Assembly (NCBI RefSeq): GCF_032118995.1
Contig: NC_092649.1
Location: forward strand, 13,154,191 to 13,218,190
Length of the DNA: 64,000 bases
Direction: 5' to 3'
From: Asterias amurensis
Lineage: Eukaryota; Echinodermata; Asteroidea; Forcipulatida; Asteriidae
Part shown: positions 34,325-45,290 of the stretch, piece by piece
Layout: the number at the start of each line of letters is the position of its first letter
How positions within the stretch are numbered: the first letter of the stretch is position 1
The notes under the pieces: generated by a model
Told to the model about the DNA's origin: nothing
What the model saw: only the letters and a program-made list of their open reading frames with translations
Database searches by the model: none
Program-made: the position numbers and the translations under genes

Positions 34325-34470
34325 ACAACTAAAGTCTAATTGGTAAATGCTCTAGTTGCAAAGGTCGTGGGTTCGAATCCCACTCGAGTAACATGCCAGT
34401 TATTTTTGTTTTCACAGAGCTCGGGAAAGTATTGAATATACAGTGCTAACACACATCGGTGTATAGGCCT
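34325..34470 (-). mobile_element. tRNA-derived SINE
   Basis: Contains a polymerase III B box (GGGTTCGAATCCC) and a weak A-box-like stretch (AATTGGTAAATGCTC). A non-tRNA body follows (AGCTCGGGAAAGTATTGAAT). It lacks a full cloverleaf, so it is not called a tRNA gene. Strand is uncertain: the promoter boxes read on the plus strand. Confidence 0.5.
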
Positions 34471-34474
34471 ACGG

Positions 34475-35700
34475 GTAAAATCATAATTAGTAACCAATTC
34501 TCTCAAATAAGCCAAAATAACTGGTGAGTTGCCACCCAAGAGAATTTGAAAGAAGATTGGACATTCTTGGCAATCCAGCCACAAATTTTGTGAAACTCGA
34601 GGCTTTTAGAAAATGTCGGTCATTATTATTAAAAGAGAGAAAGAGTGTGATTTCGGGTAGAATGAGCAATGTAAATAATACTTATAATGTGATTTTCTCT
34701 TAAGCACAAACTTACAAACACTAATGATGTAAGGTAAAGTACATGGAGTCAGTAAAAGAGTATATTATCACACGACTCGTTACTTATAATACTTCACCGT
34801 TTTTATTGTATTTTCCATTAACCAACTTTTTGTCGAATAAATGTTCAAAATTTGCAATTTCCGTGCTTATGATGAAAATTTCCACTTTGTGTTAGTTTTG
34901 TCTACCTCGCCAAATTATTACCCTGAATTTAAAGAATTTTGAAGGACTAAGGCCGCTTCAAAAGCAAAATATGTGCATGAACAGAAAGCATAAAGTACTA
35001 GGTATACATCTATAACCGTTCCAATATAACCAATATTAAAATAAGATCGCGGGTATACAAGGATAAGTTTTACGTTTTTTGCTATTCTTATTGTTTGTAA
35101 CTTTTCAAACTTTCGTCATTTGTATTTATGCCAATGCATTGGCAACTTTCAACTATTTTTGTAAAATACGATTTGAGTTATTTTTGATTGTACGTTGTTC
35201 GATCTAAATCCTGGCATGTTTCAGGAAAAAAAACATTTGATTGTGGACAAGTTTTTTCTTTCTTTTTCTTTTCTGAAAGCTCTGATTTATTTCCTCTGAA
35301 ATGAAGTCATATTCGCGAGAACTGTATCTGGATAGATAGTTAAATGTTTAAAGGTTTGTTACTTCGTTTATATTGGTTGATCTCAGAAAACATGAAAATT
35401 GTCTGTTTGGTTAGCTCTACCAATGCTTTATACTACTGTAAAGGTATATAATGTTATAATATTCAGTTAAACCCTTCACCATAAATCTAATGAATTGATC
35501 GCATATCGTAGGCCTCTTGTCGACGTTGACTGGCCGCTCGTTGCTGCAGTATCATCATCTGTTAAAGGCCAATTAGAACAAAGTGAGTTCAGGATTGAAC
35601 TTGTCTTGGGGTGGGTGGGGGTATTATTAGGTGAATGCTATAATGTAAACTGAAATAACGTTGAAAAAAATGGTTCTTCGTATTTGAATGTTCAAGTTAC
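34475..35700. other. Downstream flank of the transporter gene
   Basis: AT-rich and probably holds the 3' UTR; AATAAA occurs near 34836. No gene or repeat is recognised. Confidence 0.35.
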
Positions 35701-35714
35701 ATGCTTCTCCTCAT

Positions 35715-36000
35715 TGAACCCAAGTCTCGACACTCATGGGGTGACATGTCTTTTTCTTCAGCTGCCCTACGCATCTGGAACTCTCTACCACTTAATCTTA
35801 CATCTTGTCTTGGTACCACAAAATTCAAATCTCTTCTCAAAACTTATCTTATATCACAGGTTTTCAAGGATTAATTTTGTTGTGTCTGTTTTTCTTTGTG
35901 TTCTTTGTTGTTGTTTTTATTAAATTTTTACTGCGCCTTGGACACCCAGCAGGGTGGATACGTGCGCATTACAAGTCTTATTATTATAATTATTATTATA
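35715..36000 (+). mobile_element. LINE 3' end, CR1/L2-like, with (TTATTA)n tail
   Basis: Encodes MSFSSAALRIWNSLPLNL and TKFKSLLKTYLISQVF, the end of CR1/L2-type proteins, followed by a TTATTATAATTATTATTATAA tail. Heavily 5'-truncated. Confidence 0.75.
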
Positions 36001-36200
36001 ATGAATGTGTAATATGCTAAACGTGGATGTTATGAAATCATCTATGACGTCATCATACCCAAGCAAGGGGCAAGAGGAAAAGGCGGGAGCAGGACACCGG
36101 GTCGGCTGAATGACGACCACTTAAATAGAAGCTATGCTATTTGTTTTTTTGAAGAAACAAAAAGTGTAAAATGAATAACACTCACCCCTTAATCAATAAT

Positions 36201-39200
36201 TTAAGCGGATACTACACACCGCAAGCCATTCTGTAATAAACAGCAAAATGTCAACATATTAAGTAAACACACAACTTTGGAATTGCTCTAACCTTTTTTT
36301 GAAGTTATCGACAAAAGTCTTGGAGACATCATCAAATCAAATCACAATGAAGAACTAAGAATATTAATTAGGAATAATAATGATTTGGGAATAAATGATC
36401 ACACCCCCCAAAAAACCTATATATTTAATTCACAAATAATGCGAATTGATATTACCAATAAACCAAAATGTCCGACCTATATTGTCCGACAGACCGTTTA
36501 GAAAGAACACTGTTAAAATGTTATTCAAATTTTTATTTTTTCCTTGACCAAAAATAAATGAAAATTTGTAACATACCGTGCACATTTCATCCACCAATTC
36601 CGAAGTTACCATGTTCTCTACCTCTGCCGAGTTGGCAAGAGCGAAACACTAAAACAACAACAACAAAAAACACGAATGTCATCAATCAAAATAGACCGAT
36701 TGCGCTCCGTGCGTCACGTGACCTATAGTGGCGTCTACTATTAATTGTAAGCACACACGGCGTACTGCATATAAAAACGTGCAATAAAAAAATACAAGAA
36801 TACTTTTGCAATTTTTTGTTCACTAAAGACTCAATTCTCGAAATCAGTGAGGAACATTCCGAAGTTTGAAACCTTACTGAAAAATGCCAGTAATGGGTTA
36901 CACAGTTCCACCAAATAGGAAATTCAACGAGAATGTTCACAGGCGATGTCATGCATGTGTTTGTGCACGAAAGTGTGGTATTACATTGCCCTTATTTGCT
37001 GCCAATATTTTCAATAAAAACCCCTTGAAGAAGCTGCAAATCCCTTTAACTTAAATTATTAATATGAGTCTGACAACTTCGCGATCTCCCTTTATCACAG
37101 CCCGTTGCAATTCGGGCCCAACCCGACTTCACCCCGTAAAACGCAAAATCCACGGCGCGTGAGCTCGCTCAAACCTCAGTAATTTACGAAGCGCACTGGA
37201 TGTTTCAAAATGACACAAAAATAGGGGTCAAACTTACACAGAATCCAAGTTGACATCGATCTGTTCAAACCAGCTTTCGGGTTCAGACTGAACCTTATTG
37301 GGTCAGGAACTCTGGGACCCCGAACCTGGGTCAATTCTATGGTGGCCCCGAAGGGACATCGCATAACGCAAACGTGTGCGCACACGTATGCAATGTCGTG
37401 AAACAAATCGCGAATATATGCGCACACGTATACAATATCGTGAAACAATTCGCGAATATGTGCGCACACGTATGCAATGTCGTGAAACAATTCGCGAATA
37501 TGTGCGCACACGTATGCAATGTCGTGAAACAAATCGCGAATATGTGCGCACACGTATGCAATGTCGTGAAACAAATCGCGAATATGTGCGCACACGTATG
37601 CAATTTCGTGAACCAAATCGTGAATATGTGCGCACACGAGTGCGATTTGTTTTGCAATGTCGTGAATTTTATTGCATACCATGTTGCATACCATTAGGAT
37701 GATGTCATAGTTGTGGATAATTTGTTACCGATCTAGGGAGTACTGTGGCGCTACAGCAGGCTCCCTCTGTAAAGCATGTGTATACCCAGGAACTTGGCAC
37801 CAGGTCAAGGACGACCACACGCCTCGCTTGCCTCACAACAAAGACTACTGCTGCAATGACTACCGCTTATCTCACTGTTGGAAAGAAACCCCCCAGATCA
37901 TTAGACATTTTATTCAAAGGTATGCAACATGGTATGCAATAAAATTCACGACATCGCAAATAATATTCGCAGACGTGTGCGCACATATTCGCGAATTGTT
38001 TCACGACATTGCATACGTGTGCGCACATATTCGCGAATTGTTTCACGACATTGCATACGTGTGCGCACATATTTGCGATTTGTTTCGCGACATTGCATAC
38101 GTGTGCGCACATATTCGCGAATTGTTTCACGACATTGCATTCCTGTGCGCACATATTTGCGAATTGTTTCACGACATTGCATACGTATGCGCACACGTTT
38201 GCGATATGCGATGTCCCTTCAGGGCCACCATACAATTCTGACCGTGTCTTGGTTTAAGTGTATATGCTGTGCTTTACTAATTGTCAGGCTGTACATAATG
38301 CTGATTGCTTTATAACGATGCGCAAAGATGAACGAAACTGAAACGGAGTTTCATCTATGTCATAGCAGGGCCCAATTTAGCTTAGCATGACAAATTTGCT
38401 TAGCATGTCTTCCTTGATAAAAACAGGATCACAAACCCAATTTCCGCGTGATTTTCAGGATTAGCAAACAACAGTTGAATCATCCAGTAACAAGCAGTAT
38501 GCAACAAATGGACATTTGGTTGGTAATACTGTTTTTATCAAGGAAGAAATTTCACGTGAAGCACATTTTCGTGCTTAACAGCTCTATGAAATTGGGCCCT
38601 GGTGTACTCACCCTAGCACGAGCACGACTGCTCCTATCGGGAACCCTTGGAACGGTATCGCAATATGTTAGCAATATTTCGGTCAAGGTTGCGTCGGTAA
38701 GCATGGCATTCAGGTGCATTTTGCAGGCAGCACATGTAAATTCATCGTCCAACGTTGGTTCTGCAAAAACAAAAGTACGAAATACGTTTTTAGAGAAAAT
38801 TCGAGAACAAGCTGCGTCAATAGGGCCTATAGGGAATTTGCTTACAATTATTTACACTTATCCTAGACTGCTAATAAAATCTGTATGCGCAAAATTTTTC
38901 GATAAACTGATACTTTGCGGTCACTAACAAGTCACCGCAAAGTTGTCATTGTATGTACAAACAAGTGTTTTGCGACGAGTAAATCCGTCGCAAAGTTTTA
39001 GTGAAATTAGCGATCGGTTTCGCTAATTGGAAGTTGTAACTCAATTTAGGGTGGACTAAATAAGAAAAAGATGAAAGAGTGTGTCTCGCGTAGAGATAAG
39101 GTGGCTTTTTTTGTCAATGGTGAGATTCTTTGCATATTTTGCGTTGTGTACGAGGCTCTTATGAAATCCTATGTGTCGTGTTAAAATTGGCGCTGGGCGC

Positions 39201-40881
39201 GACGCTGACTTCGCAAACGGCTAGGGACTCAACTGCCAACGCCATTATGCGACGTTCAAGTAGTAAAGGAGTTTCACACCTAACTCCAAATGTAATTGAC
39301 CTGGATATCAAGCCAAAGAAAACATTTGTGTTCATTATTAAGACACTGGACACTATTGGTAATTATCAAAGACCAGTATTCTCATTTGGTTCGCTCAAAA
39401 TATGCATAAAATAACAAACCTATGAAAATTTGAATTCAATTGGTCGTCGAAGTTGCGAGATAATGGAAGAACAAAACACCATTGTCACACGAAGTTGTGT
39501 GCTTTCAGATGCTTGATTTCGGGACCTTAACTCTAATTCCGAGGTCTCAAATTCGAGGAAAAATTACTTCTTTCTCGAAAACTACGTTACTTCAGAGGGA
39601 GCCGTTTCTCACAATGTTTTATTCTATCAACAGCTCTCCATTGCTTGTTACCAAGTAAGTTGTTTATGCTAACAATTATTTTGAGTAATTGCCAATAGTG
39701 TTCAGTGCATTTAAATATAAAAGGTGTTACTTTCAGAGTTTTAGTGCAACTTCACTGTCTGTTTCATACTAGCTCGTAAGATCGAGTTTGCTTTGTCCTG
39801 TTGCGTCTTAACCGTTCTCAAACTGGTGCAAGTTAAGTTCTGTATATAAATTCAAGTTTCGTGCTTTATAAAGGTATGTTTATACTGTAGACTTGGTCTT
39901 TTGAATAATATGCCTGATTCGTTGTATCTCATAAAAAACGCCATTCTTGTAGTTCGTTATCTTTGATCAATAATTGACCGTCTATACAATGATATCGTGT
40001 ATATACAATGACGCACGTAAATAAAAAATGATGAACTGAATTGAACTGAATTGAAATGACGATGTAGAATCTGATGTTACGAATGCGACTATAGACTATA
40101 ATGGTTTGTTTATACATACCTGGGCAATAAGACTCCTTTTTGTGACCTCGTGTTTCCTCAGCCACCATACCAGAGTCTAAAAAAATCAATCAATATCTTC
40201 TTTTTGTTAGTTTGAGAAGAAAATGAACTTCTACTAATAATAACCGAAACAATTAATAAAACAGCTCTGTTTACAGAGTAATGTCAAAGCAATCCGCAAT
40301 ACAATATAGATGGTTTACTGCAATACAATATAGATGGTTTACTGACAAAATATGTAACGCTATACATTCAATGAATTAAATTAGCAACCAAAGCGATTGG
40401 ACGATCATAATTGCCCTAATAAGTTGACATTATAAAAATGTATGGCTATAATAATCAAAACCACAACTTAGCGCATACCACACATGATAAAATAAACTGA
40501 ACTGGTTTTATGTTATGGCCCAGGTTTTTAAATTTTTGGGTTAAAGAAGCAGGATACATGTAATAACTAGAGTTAGGGCTTTTTTGAAAGCAGAGGCGTG
40601 TGCAAAAACAGCCAGACGGACAATATACCTTGACGAACGACAGACAGACAGGCAAACAAAAGGACATCCGAATATAAGACATGACAGCTACACTGACAAG
40701 GGATATATCAAAGGATATACAACAAGTATGAGCCCAAAAAATTCTTGGAGCAATCTTCTGAAAACATGTGTCCGTTTTATAGATTCGTAAAAATAACAAC
40801 ACACAAAGTCTTACCTGCACCAGACATGGCAGAGGCGGCAGCGAAGCCCATCAATACGACGACAAGTACAACACTCTTCAT
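36201..40881 (-). CDS. Small secreted saposin-like protein
   Basis: Five minus-strand exons join with consensus splice sites and matching phases: 40815-40881, 40120-40176, 38612-38760, 36577-36648 and 36201-36230 (stop), giving 124 residues. Exon 1 is a signal peptide (MKSVVLVVVLMGFAAASA). Exon 2 is a hydrophilic linker (EETRGHKKESYC). Exon 3 starts the domain with CAAC and ends RSSRARAR. Exon 4 has CFALANSAEVENM...DEMCT. Exon 5 closes with NGLRC. After the linker the six cysteines fall as C-x2-C-x20-C-x16-C-x21-C-x5-C, close to saposin B/NK-lysin spacing. Such proteins bind lipids or permeabilise membranes, and in invertebrates are often lysosomal cofactors or antimicrobial effectors. A TATA box lies about 100 bp upstream of the ATG. 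Introns 2-3 carry a foldback element, an M1 MITE and another MITE. The 30-bp last exon is the weakest part. The exons are tiny, so no long open frame reveals the gene. Confidence 0.72.
37338..38232. mobile_element. Foldback element, 42-bp-repeat family D, copy 2
   Basis: Inverted ends TATGGTGGCCCCGAAGGGAC and GTCCCTTCAGGGCCACCATA, with arms of about six 42-bp units each in opposite orientation. The unique centre (GTTGTGGATAATTTGTTACC and following) is the reverse complement of the centre of copy 1. CAATTC(T) flanks both ends, so the target is again 6 or 7 bp. It lies in intron 3 of the saposin-like gene. Confidence 0.88.
38368..38599. mobile_element. MITE beside the exon 3 donor of the saposin-like gene
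   Basis: The left GGGCCCAATTTAGCTTAGCA and the right TGCTTAACAGCTCTATGAAATTGGGCCC are inverted; inner arms pair at TCCTTGATAAAAACAG. It ends 12 bp from the exon 3 donor (38612). Same family as 10854-11018. Confidence 0.7.
38913..39035. repeat. Three consecutive perfect stem-loops
   Basis: Within 125 bp: ACTTTGCGGT/ACCGCAAAGT (10-bp stem, 12-nt loop), TTTGCGACG/CGTCGCAAA (9 bp), and AATTAGCGA/TCGCTAATT (9 bp, short loop). The stems differ in sequence, so this is not one repeated palindrome. It lies in intron 2 of the saposin-like gene, about 150 bp from exon 3. Confidence 0.7.
39338..39714 (-). mobile_element. M1 MITE
   Basis: TTAA at both borders; begins TTAAGACACTGGACACTATT and ends CCAATAGTGTTCAGTGCATTTAA. 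In intron 2 of the saposin-like gene. Confidence 0.8.
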
Positions 40882-40979
40882 ATTGATTCTGGATTATCAA
40901 AGTTTGCTTTGTTTCAAGTTAGATTTCAGCATCAGTGAGATCAGCAGGTCGTAATGACAGGGTTGTTAAATTTCAAACT

Positions 40980-40986
40980 TTATATA
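40980..40986 (-). promoter_or_regulatory. TATA box of the saposin-like gene
   Basis: On the minus strand the sequence reads CTATATAAAG, about 100 bp before the start codon at 40881. A start site about 30 bp downstream would give a leader of about 70 nt. Confidence 0.55.
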
Positions 40987-41011
40987 GACCCGCAGTACAT
41001 CGATCTGAATG

Positions 41012-41553
41012 CATTACCATTGAGGGATTACGCACTTTGCATAATTGTCGTAAATTAAAAATGTTTTCATGTATTTATGTGGCTTATTGCAGCTAAATCA
41101 TTCAATTATTAACTTTATGCACCATACAGTTTATAACAAGGCTACACTTCAAAACAAGTGTATGCTCCTTTGGTGGGCTTGTCAGTGTGATTGGAAATAG
41201 TGGTTTAAAAAGGTGTCACCAAATAGTTGTGTAGAAATAGTGACAACCAACACGTGGTTCGGATCAATTTAGGGTGGATTAATACATTACCATTGAGGGA
41301 TTACGCGCTGTGCATAATTGTCGTAAATTAAAAATGTTTTCATGTATTTATGCGGCTTATTGCAGCTAAATCATTCAATTATTAACTTTGTGCACCATAC
41401 AGTTTATAACAAGGCTACACTTCAAAACAAGTGTATGTTCCTTGGGTGGGCTTGTCAGTGTGATTGGAAATAGTGGTTACAAAAGTTTTCCCCAAATTGT
41501 GTAGAAATAGGGACAACCAATCGGTGAACAGTACACGTGGTTCGGATCAATGG
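41012..41553. repeat. Tandem duplication of ~270 bp upstream of the saposin-like gene
   Basis: The segment starting CATTACCATTGAGGGATTAC at 41012 recurs at 41285 and runs in parallel through CACGTGGTTCGGATCAAT (to about 41275 and 41553). Only scattered differences separate the copies. The proximal copy ends about 25 bp upstream of the TATA box, so the duplication may double upstream control sequence. Confidence 0.85.
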
Positions 41554-42716
41554 TGTTTTTCTTGGGCTGGGGTGGGGTGGGGTGGGGGGGGGGCGGGCAA
41601 GCGACATCTAAAGGTTACCTTATTCAGTATATCTGTAGATCTTGGTATAATCTCCGTCTGTTACACCATTAAACCAACCAAGCATGATTTCAGTTTACAT
41701 AAACAAACGATAAAGCTAATATATTGCATTAAAAAACATATGCTATATAGACTTGAAGGACGATGGGTTAAAATAGTACAAGCAACCGTAGAAAGCCACA
41801 TGGTTTAGTTCCTGTTTACAACTTGATTGTAATATTTCTATTGGGAGCCGTGTCGAAACTTTTGTAGTGTGTTATTATGATTGTTCCAAAGAACGCCATG
41901 GCAAACCCGAATATCTGACGTCATCATCGAAGACTCGTGATTAGATAAGACACACAACAGTCCTTGCAAACGTTAGTCTTATGTTATGCAGTTTACATGG
42001 ACACATCAGTTGTGCTGTAGTAACCAACTAAGGGTCAACCGCGTTTTTATTTATTTATAAATTTCATAAATTTAGGCTGTAAGTGTAATTGGTGATTGGA
42101 CTTGGGAATGGGAGGGAATGCCTCATGCACAGTTTGGGATTGCCCCTGACATGAGCCAACCGAACGCCAACTACACCCCTATCACTCTGCCTATATACCG
42201 AATTACTTTCATTTATCTTAGGACTTGGGACGAGTTAAATTCCCCCGAGACGTTAGGACCCCTTGCTAAGTAAAGAGTATTACTCAAACAACATTCAAAG
42301 TCGCTCGGCCTCTTGAAAACCAACCAGATAGTTTTCAGACAACCAAACTTCACATTTCAATTTCAATTTTTGGTAGGTCAGCGTTGTTGTTTACCCTAAA
42401 AAAAATACACCCCGAAAATAGTGTTGCTTTTTCCCAACCCGACTCGGCTGCCAGTTTCCAATCCACAACTTTCCATGAGGCATACCCTCCAATTCCCAAG
42501 TCCAAGTGTAGAGGCCTCATGCCTAAATGCCCCCCCCCCCTAAATCTTCATTATGCCCCTCCCCTAAATTTTCAACTATTATGCCCCCCTCTAATTATTC
42601 AACAGCTGCTTGACAGCACCCCTTTGTTTCAACAGCCATACTTTTAACCAATCAGAAGCCTGGAAATAACCCCAGTGAGTAAGTATTATGGGATCACCAT
42701 GTGCACCACACACACA
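41554..42716. other. Intergenic stretch; G-rich run at 41568-41597
   Basis: No credible gene. GGGGTGGGGTGGGGTGGGG followed by a run of G could form a G-quadruplex. A poly-C stretch lies near 42530. Confidence 0.4.
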
Positions 42717-42844
42717 GGCCGTGTCCGAAACGAAGACTTCGGCTACAGCTACGGCTAGATCGCGCGCGTCTGCTATTCTTCAACACTGGTAGACGCGCTG
42801 ATCTAGACGTAGCTGTAGCCGAAGTCGTCGTTTCGGACACGGCC
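42717..42844. mobile_element. Palindromic MITE, GGCCGTGTCCGAAACGAAG ends
   Basis: 128 bp. The left GGCCGTGTCCGAAACGAAGA and the right GTCGTCGTTTCGGACACGGCC are inverted, as are inner GGCTACAGCTACG words. ACA flanks both sides, a possible 3-bp target duplication. Confidence 0.75.
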
Positions 42845-42887
42845 ACAGCATGCAGGCTAGGCCATGGCATATGCCATCCCCATGTCG

Positions 42888-42978
42888 TATTGGATGTGAT
42901 GCTCAGTGAGTGCACTAGACAATTAAAACCGTGAAGCCCTACTTACTGTGTTTTCCGTTTTCATCCTTTTCAATACAG
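42888..42978. repeat. 91-bp direct repeat, left copy
   Basis: Starts TATTGGATGTGATGCTCAGT and ends TTTTCAATACAG. Identical to 45884-45974 apart from about one base; its ends form a short TATTG/CAATA inverted pair. Here it is followed by GTATGTAG and a pyrimidine tract. Confidence 0.85.
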
Positions 42979-43426
42979 GTATGTAGATTTTCCTTTCCAT
43001 AATTTAACAAGTTCATAAAATGTAGATTGCTATGGTAGTATTTTGTATTGTTTTTAACTAAATGATAGGAAAGATTTATGCCCTCAAATTTTGCCATAAC
43101 TATCACTTTCACCATCCATTAACTAGTACATGTGTGCATGTGTGTGTGTAGAATTTTACATGTAACCAAAAGTTGTCTAAAACATGAGAAGTTCCTAAGT
43201 GTGTAAAATTAGTTCAGATTTTAGTCCATTTTCCTCTGTGTGATTTTATAAATTAACTTGAGTTTCTGATAGCTTACATTCCATGGAAATTATTGATACT
43301 GAGAAAAGTGTTTTATGACTGTTCCAAAAATGCTTATTTCTAGAGGAAAAACAAGAGTATTTTCTAATCTTTTATGAGTTCAGTTTAAGCACTGTACAGA
43401 TTATTGTGTATGCTACATGTAAATAT

Positions 43427-45282
43427 GGTTACCGCTCGTTAGTCCGAAGGTTCGATGGTCCGAAGGTTCAATAGTTCGAAGGTCCGTTACTCCGAAGGTT
43501 CGTTAGTCCGAAGGTTCAATAGTTCGAAGGTCCGACAGTCCGAAGGTTCAATAGTCCCAATGGCCTGTTAGTCCGAAAGTAGGATAAGGTTAAATATTCC
43601 GAAGGTTCGGTAGTCCGAATTGACAATAAGGTTCGATAGTCCGAATTGACAATAAGGTTCGATAGTCCGAATTGACAGTAAGGTCCGATAGTCCGAATGG
43701 ACAATACGGTCCGATAGTCCGAATTGACAATAAGGTCCGATAGTCCGAATTGACAATGAGGTTCGATAGTCCGAATGGACAATACGGTCCGATAGTCCGA
43801 ATTGACAATAAGGTTCGATAGTCCGAATTGACAATGAGGTTCGATAGTCCAAATTGACAGTAAGGTCCGATAGTCCGAATGGACAATACGGTCCGATAGT
43901 CCGAATGGACAATACGGTCCGATAGTCCGAATTGACAATAAGGTCCGATAGTCCGAATCGACAATAAGGTTCGATAGTCCGAATCAAAAACAATAAGGTT
44001 CGACAGTCCTGGTAGCAGGCGCACCTTGGTGTTTTCCGAGAAACTGAGTATAGTGACTATCACACCCCAAAGGCCCGTTTCCCGACAACTTTTTCCTAGG
44101 AATTGTTGACATTGTTGACCCCAACAACAAGTACTTAGGAAATACTATTGATAGGAAAAGCTGTTTTGTTTTATTGTATTTTCTTTTTGTACACTTATAA
44201 ACTAGTATATCGCGTGTGTAACTGTCACACAAATTCTTATTACCTGTAAAAAGTTATGATACTGACACTAATATAAACTTAATTTACAATTGTATTGATG
44301 TCGACTGTACAATGCTGCGGCAGCTGTGGCCGATTAGTGATTAAAAACGGAGAAATCAAAAACACTGGTGTCAGTTCAGCTACATAATTATAGAAATATT
44401 TCCTCAAAACTACATTTGACCAGGTTCAACTTCAGAACATACCTCGGAAACAATCTTTGGGTATGTCTGGCCACTGGATTACAAATGTGGCGATTTCTTG
44501 TCAAGGTGTTAATTTCAGCCGCAGATAAGAAACCTAAACCCGATGACATAAAAGGGTATATACGGGGGGGGGGGGGGGGGGGGGGGGGGGGGTAGGTGGG
44601 AGATTATTATTATTGTTATATTATAATTCCTAATTACCTATTGCCGGTTATCTCCCTAATAACCCATTGCCGGTTATAATAATAATTATTATTATTAGTT
44701 TTATTTGAGTTGGGGGGGGGGGGGAGACACTCCCGTTGCCGTCCCATCACGCGATATAATGGGGAGGGGGCATCAAGTGTCATTATGTCATTCTGCTCCA
44801 CCTTCCAATACGATGGAGTCAGACTATTTAAACAACTTGTTTTGTCAATTCGGACTATCGAACCTTATAATCGATTCGGACTATCGAACCTTATTATCGA
44901 TTCGGACTATCGAACCTTATTGTCGATTCGGACTATCGAACCTTATTGACAATTCGGACTACCGAACCTTATCGTCGATTCGGAATAATGAACCTTCGGA
45001 CTGTTGAACCTCGTTTTTGTTTCGAACTATCGAACCTTCGGACCAACAAACCTTATTCTAAATTCGGACTACCGAACCTTCGGACCAGTAAACCTTCGGA
45101 TCGATGAACCTTCGAACTAATGAACCTTCGGACTATCGCATCAAATGTTTGAATTAACGAACCCTATTACATTTTCGGACTAATGAACCCCCTCTTATGG
45201 AAAATTTGCGCATTCGGACTATCGAACCTTCGGACTATTGAACCTTCGGACTAACGGACCTTCGGACTATCGGGCGGACCCC
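43427..45282. mobile_element. TU-like foldback element A (26-bp repeat arms)
   Basis: 1856 bp flanked by an 8-bp duplication GTAAATAT (43419-43426 and 45283-45290). Ends: GGTTACCGCTCGTTAGTCCG on the left; the right end read inward is GGGGTCCGCCCGATAGTCCG. The left arm is about 20 tandem units of GGTTCGATAGTCCGAATTGA plus CAATAA; the right arm carries the same units inverted (44830-45270). The centre has a long G run (44567-44591) and no gene. The unit length rotates the frame and lacks stops, which creates false open frames. Confidence 0.9.
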
Positions 45283-45290
45283 GTAAATAT

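Noticed and set aside
34340-34395. tRNA gene
   Set aside because: A B box is present but the acceptor and D arms do not pair; a SINE fits better.
38448-38927. 159-codon plus-strand frame
   Set aside because: It overlaps a MITE and the antisense of the saposin-like exon 3, whose splice sites and cysteines favour the minus strand.
43430-44010. CRISPR-like regular repeat pattern
   Set aside because: Units are contiguous with no unique spacers, and the arm is mirrored 1 kb away.
43516-44063. Three minus-strand frames of 140-157 codons
   Set aside because: The 26-bp unit without stops rotates through all frames; arm of foldback element A.
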